Of a DNA stretch of 64,000 nucleotides, positions 60,256 through 64,000 are shown piece after piece. Both the position numbers and the translations under genes were made by a program. The notes under the pieces were generated by a model. That model was not told the DNA's origin. It saw nothing but the letters and a program-made list of their open reading frames with translations, and made no database searches. Every line of letters starts with the position of its first letter. The first letter of the stretch is position 1. Location of the stretch: the NCBI GenBank assembly GCA_009497875.2, contig CP032508.2, forward strand, positions 1,364,001 through 1,428,000, given 5' to 3'. Source of the stretch: a gamma proteobacterium SS-5. GTDB lineage: Bacteria > Pseudomonadota > Gammaproteobacteria > Chromatiales > Chromatiaceae.

Positions 60256-60579
60256 ATGAACAACATCACTAATACCGTAGAGCTGAACAGCTTTGTCGTG
60301 AATCAACTGGCCAACCCGGTCAATCCGGTCAACCCGAGTCAGGGCAATCCCCTGGGCAGGGCGCAAGACCCTCTTGCCGAAGGCGAGGATAAACTGACCC
60401 TGAAGGACCATGCCCTGCAAGGCAGGGAGGAGATGAGTCATCGTTTCTCCGAGGCAATCAGCAATGCCCGCGCCCGTACAGCGGTGCTGGTGGAGTCCTT
60501 CCGCGAGGGCAAGTCGCCCTTTGATCTGGAGGCCATGGTCAGAAGCAAGGACGATGTCGAGCGGATTCTGGCTTCCTAA
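60256..60579 (+). CDS. Hypothetical protein, 107 aa
   Basis: Unrecognised. The N-terminus is Asn-rich (MNNITNTVELNSFVVNQLAN) and followed by PVNPVNPSQGNPLGRAQDPL, a short Pro/Asn repeat. The C-terminal half is helical and charged (REEMSHRFSEAISNARART). No signal peptide or membrane segment. AGGTGG lies 7 nt before ATG. The R2 element follows immediately, between it and the convergent rdgB. Confidence 0.6.
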   Translation: MNNITNTVELNSFVVNQLANPVNPVNPSQGNPLGRAQDPLAEGEDKLTLKDHALQGREEMSHRFSEAISNARARTAVLVESFREGKSPFDLEAMVRSKDDVERILAS

Positions 60580-60580
60580 A

Positions 60581-60685
60581 CAGAGGACAGATGACAGATA
60601 GTTGTGGCGCTTCGCGCCAGGTCACTCGATCTGTCGCGTAGCGACGCCAAACGCTGTCTTCTGTCCTCTGTCCTCAGTCCTCTGT
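60581..60685. repeat. Full-length R2 element between convergent genes
   Basis: Outer arms CAGAGGACAGATGACAGAT and CTGTCTTCTGTCCTCTGTC; inside GGCGC-TTC-GCGCC and GTCGC-GTA-GCGAC hairpins. It fills the whole gap up to the rdgB stop, so both genes would end in it. Confidence 0.75.
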
Positions 60686-61315
60686 TTAGGTAAAGGCCCG
60701 CAGCAGCTGTTGCAGGGCCTTGCCCCTGTGACTCATGGCGTTTTTTACCTCGGCAGGTAGTTGCGCGGCGCTGCAATCGTGCTCGGGGACGTAGAAGATG
60801 GGGTCGTAACCAAAGCCGTTTTCGCCCTGGGGCGCGGTGAGGATGCGGCCCTCCCAGCTGCCCTGGCAGATCAGCGGGGTGGGGTCTTCGGCGTGACGCA
60901 TATAGACCAGCAGGCATTGATAGCGGGCGCCGCGCTCCTGCTCGGGCAGGCCGTGCAGCGCCTGTAGCAGTTTGCGGTTGTTGGCCTCATCCCCGGCACC
61001 GACTCCGGCATAGCGGGCGGAGTAGATGCCGGGGGCACCGCGCAGGGCATCCACCTCTATCCCTGAGTCGTCGGCAAGGGCGGCAAGCCCGGTGTGCAGG
61101 GCGGCGTTGCGTGCCTTGATCAGGGCGTTCTCGACAAAGGTCAGGCCGATCTCATCCGCCTCGGGCACATCGGTAAACAGCCCTTGAGGCACCACCTGGA
61201 CAGGGAAATCAGCCAGCAATTCACTGAATTCACGGACCTTGTGTGTATTGTTACTGGCCAGCACTATGCGTTGTTTGGCATCGGCTTGCGAATCTGTGGC
61301 GTGCTGCGGGTTCAT
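60686..61315 (-). CDS. rdgB: RdgB/HAM1 XTP/dITP pyrophosphatase
   Basis: Removes non-canonical purine NTPs. 209 residues: [41 protein letters not shown] and [16 protein letters not shown] with MSHRGKAL are the family motifs. It overlaps rph by 4 bp; rph-rdgB is the standard pair. The N-terminus is about 15 residues longer than needed and may start later. Confidence 0.94.
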   Translation of the reverse strand: MNPQHATDSQADAKQRIVLASNNTHKVREFSELLADFPVQVVPQGLFTDVPEADEIGLTFVENALIKARNAALHTGLAALADDSGIEVDALRGAPGIYSARYAGVGAGDEANNRKLLQALHGLPEQERGARYQCLLVYMRHAEDPTPLICQGSWEGRILTAPQGENGFGYDPIFYVPEHDCSAAQLPAEVKNAMSHRGKALQQLLRAFT

Positions 61316-62034
61316 GCTTGTGTCTCCAGGGCCTGACGTTGGGCTTGAAACAATTGGCTTATCCCCGCCTGGCCCAGATCGAGCAGGCAGAGCAGTTCAT
61401 CACGGCTGTAGGGGTGGCCCTCGGCGGTGCCTTGCAGTTCGATGAAGCGGCCATCCTCGGCCATCACCAGGTTCATGTCGGTCTCTGCCGCCGAGTCCTC
61501 GGCATAATCCAGATCCAGCACCGGAACCCCCTGATAAATACCCACGGAGACCGCCGCAACCCAGTGCCGCGTGGGGTTGTGGCTCAGCTTGCCGTTGGCA
61601 ACCAGGCCATTGAGGGCGTCTTGCAGGGCGACGAAGGCCCCACTGATGGCGGCGGTGCGGGTGCCGCCATCGGCCTGGATGACGTCGCAGTCGAGGGTGA
61701 TGCAGCGTCGGCCCAGGGCCTTGAGGTCCACCGCGGCGCGCAGGGAGCGGCCGATCAGGCGCTGGATCTCCAGGGTGCGGCCACCCTGCCTGCCGGTGCT
61801 GGCCTCGCGCCCCATGCGGCTGCTGGTGGAGCGCGGCAACATGCCGTATTCGGCGGTGATCCAGCCGCCCTGGCCGTCGTTCATCCAACGCGGTACGCGT
61901 TCTTCAACACTGGCGGTGCAGAGCACCTGGGTATCGCCAAAGGCCACCAGTACCGAGCCCTCGGCGTGCTTGGTGTAGTGGCGTTGCATACGCACCGGGC
62001 GCAGTTGATCGGGGCGGCGTCCGCTCGGTCTCAT
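61312..62034 (-). CDS. rph: Ribonuclease PH
   Basis: Phosphorolytic 3' exoribonuclease that trims tRNA. 240 residues. [20 protein letters not shown] is the canonical start, then [11 protein letters not shown] and [20 protein letters not shown]. The ATG 62034 has AGGAG 8 nt upstream; the frame is open 34 codons further but that part is not Rph. Next to rdgB (4-bp overlap) and 28 bp after the phosphatase. Confidence 0.95.
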   Translation of the reverse strand: MRPSGRRPDQLRPVRMQRHYTKHAEGSVLVAFGDTQVLCTASVEERVPRWMNDGQGGWITAEYGMLPRSTSSRMGREASTGRQGGRTLEIQRLIGRSLRAAVDLKALGRRCITLDCDVIQADGGTRTAAISGAFVALQDALNGLVANGKLSHNPTRHWVAAVSVGIYQGVPVLDLDYAEDSAAETDMNLVMAEDGRFIELQGTAEGHPYSRDELLCLLDLGQAGISQLFQAQRQALETQA

Positions 62035-62062
62035 GGTGCTCTCCTGTCCGGTCAGGCCGGGT

Positions 62063-62911
62063 TTATGTCGGGGTTTCAAAGTTGTCCAGGGCCGAGCGCA
62101 GACGCTGCACGGCGGAGTCGATCCGGTCACCATCATCCTTTAGGGGACGGCGTGCCGGGGCCAGCCAGCGCAGGGCCACGCCGGTGACGTTGTCGCTGCC
62201 CGGCGAGGCCTCGTACTGGGCCATGTTGGCGGTCTGGTGGAGCAGGGAGTCCAGCGGCACGTCGGCGGCATCCATGGCCAGCGCCAGGCGCTCGTCCCCC
62301 ATGGGCCCCCACAGACCATCGCTGCACAGCAGCAGCACATCGCCCGGCTCCAACACCACGGCCTCCGGCCCCAGGGTCGGCTCGGGGGACGCGCCCAGGC
62401 CACCCAGGCAGCGGGTGACAAAGTTCTTGAACGGGTGCTGGTCCATCTCCTCGGCCTCGATCAGGCCATCCCGGCGCAAGCGCTCCACATAGGAGTGATC
62501 CACCGTGCGGCCGAGCAACTCGCCCCGGCGAAAATGATACAGGCGGCTGTCGCCCACATGGCCCCACCAGGCGCGGCCCTCCTGCACCAGACACAGGGCC
62601 AGGGTGGTGCGCGGGTCGATCGGCGGGTCCTGCGCCTCGCCATAGTCCACGATGCGCTCATGGGCCTGCAGGCTGATGTACTCCAACAGGCCAGCCGGGT
62701 CCGGCACCGGCTTCTTTACCCGCATGAAGGCCTCGTGGCAGCAGTCCACCACCATCTGCGCCGCTTCCTCACCCTTGGGATGTCCGCCCATGCCATCGGC
62801 CACCACCAGCAGGGCCACCCCGGCACTGGTGAACAGGGCACCGCGATCCTGGTTGTTGCGGCGATCACCCAACAGGCTGATCTGGCTGGTCTCGAACACG
62901 GCATCTGTCAT
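62063..62911 (-). CDS. PP2C-type Ser/Thr protein phosphatase
   Basis: 282 residues. PP2C motifs: [46 protein letters not shown] and [12 protein letters not shown] supply the metal-binding Asp residues. It presumably reverses the adjacent kinase. It lies 71 bp downstream of the kinase gene and 28 bp upstream of rph on the same strand, so a kinase-phosphatase-rph-rdgB operon is likely. Confidence 0.92.
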   Translation of the reverse strand: MTDAVFETSQISLLGDRRNNQDRGALFTSAGVALLVVADGMGGHPKGEEAAQMVVDCCHEAFMRVKKPVPDPAGLLEYISLQAHERIVDYGEAQDPPIDPRTTLALCLVQEGRAWWGHVGDSRLYHFRRGELLGRTVDHSYVERLRRDGLIEAEEMDQHPFKNFVTRCLGGLGASPEPTLGPEAVVLEPGDVLLLCSDGLWGPMGDERLALAMDAADVPLDSLLHQTANMAQYEASPGSDNVTGVALRWLAPARRPLKDDGDRIDSAVQRLRSALDNFETPT

Positions 62912-62982
62912 GGGCCTGGGCTCACTTCACTTCGGTTAGGGGTTTGGGTTATTCCGGCATAGGGCCGTAGGCGGTGGGCCTG

Positions 62983-63876
62983 TCATTCCACCGCCAGCAG
63001 GGCCTGCAACAGCTCCCGCGCATCCTGCGGCCGGTCCGGCGCGTCTATCGCCATGGCCCAGTCAATCGCCTCCAGCATGGCCTTGGGGTAGCGTTGGCCG
63101 TATTCCTCCAGCGCCGGTTTCAGGTTGTCCTTGGCGTGGCGCTCGATGGCGGTGGGCGGCGACTTGCCATCCAGACAGGTGCGCATACTGGCCCCTATGG
63201 CATAGACATCGCTCCAGGGGCCCAGGGCACCGGTGGAATAATACTGCTCCATCGGCGAATAGCCGGGGGTGACCACCCGCCCGGAGCGGACCTGGGTCTG
63301 CTCCAGAAACTCATGGGCGGCACCAAAATCCAGCAGCAGGGGGTTGCCGCCGGAGCGTAGGTGGATGTTGCTCGGCTTGATGTCCAGATGCAGGTGGTTT
63401 TTTTCGTGGATCAGGGCCAGGGCATCCAGGATCGGCGGGAATACCGTCATCATGAAACGGGTGCTCAGGCTGCCGCCGCGCTTGCGGATATAGCCGCCGA
63501 GGTTTTTGCCCTCTTCGTAGTCCATCACCATGTAGGCGGTGTCATTGGCGAGAAAGAAGTTGCGCACATTGACGATGTTCGGGTGCTTCAGTTGGCTGAG
63601 CACCTTGGCCTCCTTGTAGAACAGCTTGCGCCCCTGATTGAAGGAGTGGCGCTTGTCCTCGCTGACAATCTGCACCAGGGCGGAGTCCTGATTACGCTGG
63701 GACAGCTTCTTCGGCAGGTATTCCTTGATCACCACCCGCGACTGGTCATCCAGATCCTTGGCCAGATAGATCAGGCTGAAGCCGCCACCGGCGATGGGCT
63801 TGATGATCTCATAGCAATCGATCTGGCTACCCTCGGCCAGGGGGTTGCGTTCATCTGCCACGGGGGTACCAGGCAC
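62983..63876 (-). CDS. Ser/Thr protein kinase (Hanks type)
   Basis: 297 residues, only a kinase domain, no membrane segment. Seen: glycine loop IAGGGFSLIYLAK (28-40), the ATP Lys51 in VVIKEYLPKK, catalytic loop HLHLDIKPSNIHL (HLD in place of HRD), metal site LDFGAAHEF and activation segment VVTPGYSPMEQY. Target unknown. The same gene pair kinase-phosphatase next to rph is seen in related gammaproteobacteria. Divergent from yicC across 71 bp. Confidence 0.9.
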   Translation of the reverse strand: MPGTPVADERNPLAEGSQIDCYEIIKPIAGGGFSLIYLAKDLDDQSRVVIKEYLPKKLSQRNQDSALVQIVSEDKRHSFNQGRKLFYKEAKVLSQLKHPNIVNVRNFFLANDTAYMVMDYEEGKNLGGYIRKRGGSLSTRFMMTVFPPILDALALIHEKNHLHLDIKPSNIHLRSGGNPLLLDFGAAHEFLEQTQVRSGRVVTPGYSPMEQYYSTGALGPWSDVYAIGASMRTCLDGKSPPTAIERHAKDNLKPALEEYGQRYPKAMLEAIDWAMAIDAPDRPQDARELLQALLAVE

Positions 63877-63947
63877 TGGGGTTTGCGTTCATTCGGGTAT
63901 GATAGCAAGGAAGCAGCGAAAGTCTTTAGCCACCCGGAGGAATTCCC

Positions 63948-64000
63948 ATGATCCACAGCATGACCGCATTTGCCCGCAGCGAGCAGCGTACCGAACTGGG
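63948..64000 (+). CDS. yicC: YicC family endoribonuclease, N-terminal 17 residues
   Basis: The visible MIHSMTAFARSEQRTEL is the characteristic YicC start. GGAGG lies 7 nt upstream. YicC proteins are endoribonucleases that act on small RNAs. The rest lies past the window edge. Its neighbours rph and rdgB point to RNA/nucleotide quality control. Confidence 0.85.
   Translation, partial: MIHSMTAFARSEQRTEL

Overview
The window is a GC-rich stretch of a gammaproteobacterial chromosome. The gene order trkA-ntrX-ntrY-DUF4390-rsmB-fmt, pilB-pilC-pilD-coaE-zapD-yacG, leuS-lptE-holA, gpmI-envC-ctpA-yibQ, pyrR-pyrB-pyrC' and rph-rdgB near yicC is typical of that class. The mix of NtrYX, bacteriohemerythrin, a c5-type cytochrome, LarE/LarB and a Ser/Thr kinase with a PP2C phosphatase suggests a sulfur-oxidising or Chromatiales-like lineage. 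That last step is inference from context; there is no rRNA or other taxonomic marker here.

Layout. 1-7.3 kb (minus): potassium uptake and nitrogen-type two-component genes, then rRNA methyltransferase and Met-tRNA formyltransferase in an overlapping operon. 7.5-12.2 kb: hemerythrin, a two-gene metal efflux operon, small unknown proteins and a lone MlaC-like protein. 12.2-17.8 kb (minus): zapD/yacG/coaE with the type IV pilus assembly genes pilD, pilC and pilB. 18-23.6 kb: adk, a fused kinase, cupin, DMT exporter, rhodanese and ArsR genes. 23.7-32.6 kb (plus): gpmI, envC, ctpA, yibQ, a DJ-1 protein, an HhH protein with a histone-H1-like tail, then a Fur-controlled feoB. 33-40.6 kb: porin, holA, lptE, leuS, an HDOD protein and an RRM protein.

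40.6-53.3 kb is the accessory region. It holds 209-bp tandem repeats around a HicA/HicB toxin-antitoxin pair and a minor-pilin operon. In that operon a 772-residue PilV-like pilin sits where PilY1 would be expected. It is followed by a four-copy array of about 1.05-1.22 kb units, each carrying a PD-(D/E)XK-type protein gene behind a transposase-tail remnant. The copies differ mainly in the length of a coiled coil. A retropepsin-like protein and tRNA-Arg(CCG) end the region.

53.8-64 kb returns to core genes: cytochrome c5, comF, pyrR-pyrB-pyrC', larE-larB, rdgB, rph, a PP2C phosphatase, a Ser/Thr kinase and the start of yicC.

Several dispersed non-coding repeat families run through the window: a heptamer-bearing palindrome, a two-hairpin element that often separates convergent genes, a GC-rich inverted repeat, and a REP-like element. 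The strongest leads are the PD-(D/E)XK array, the giant pilin, and the feoB leader, where a Fur-box promoter is followed by an apparent intrinsic terminator before the start codon.
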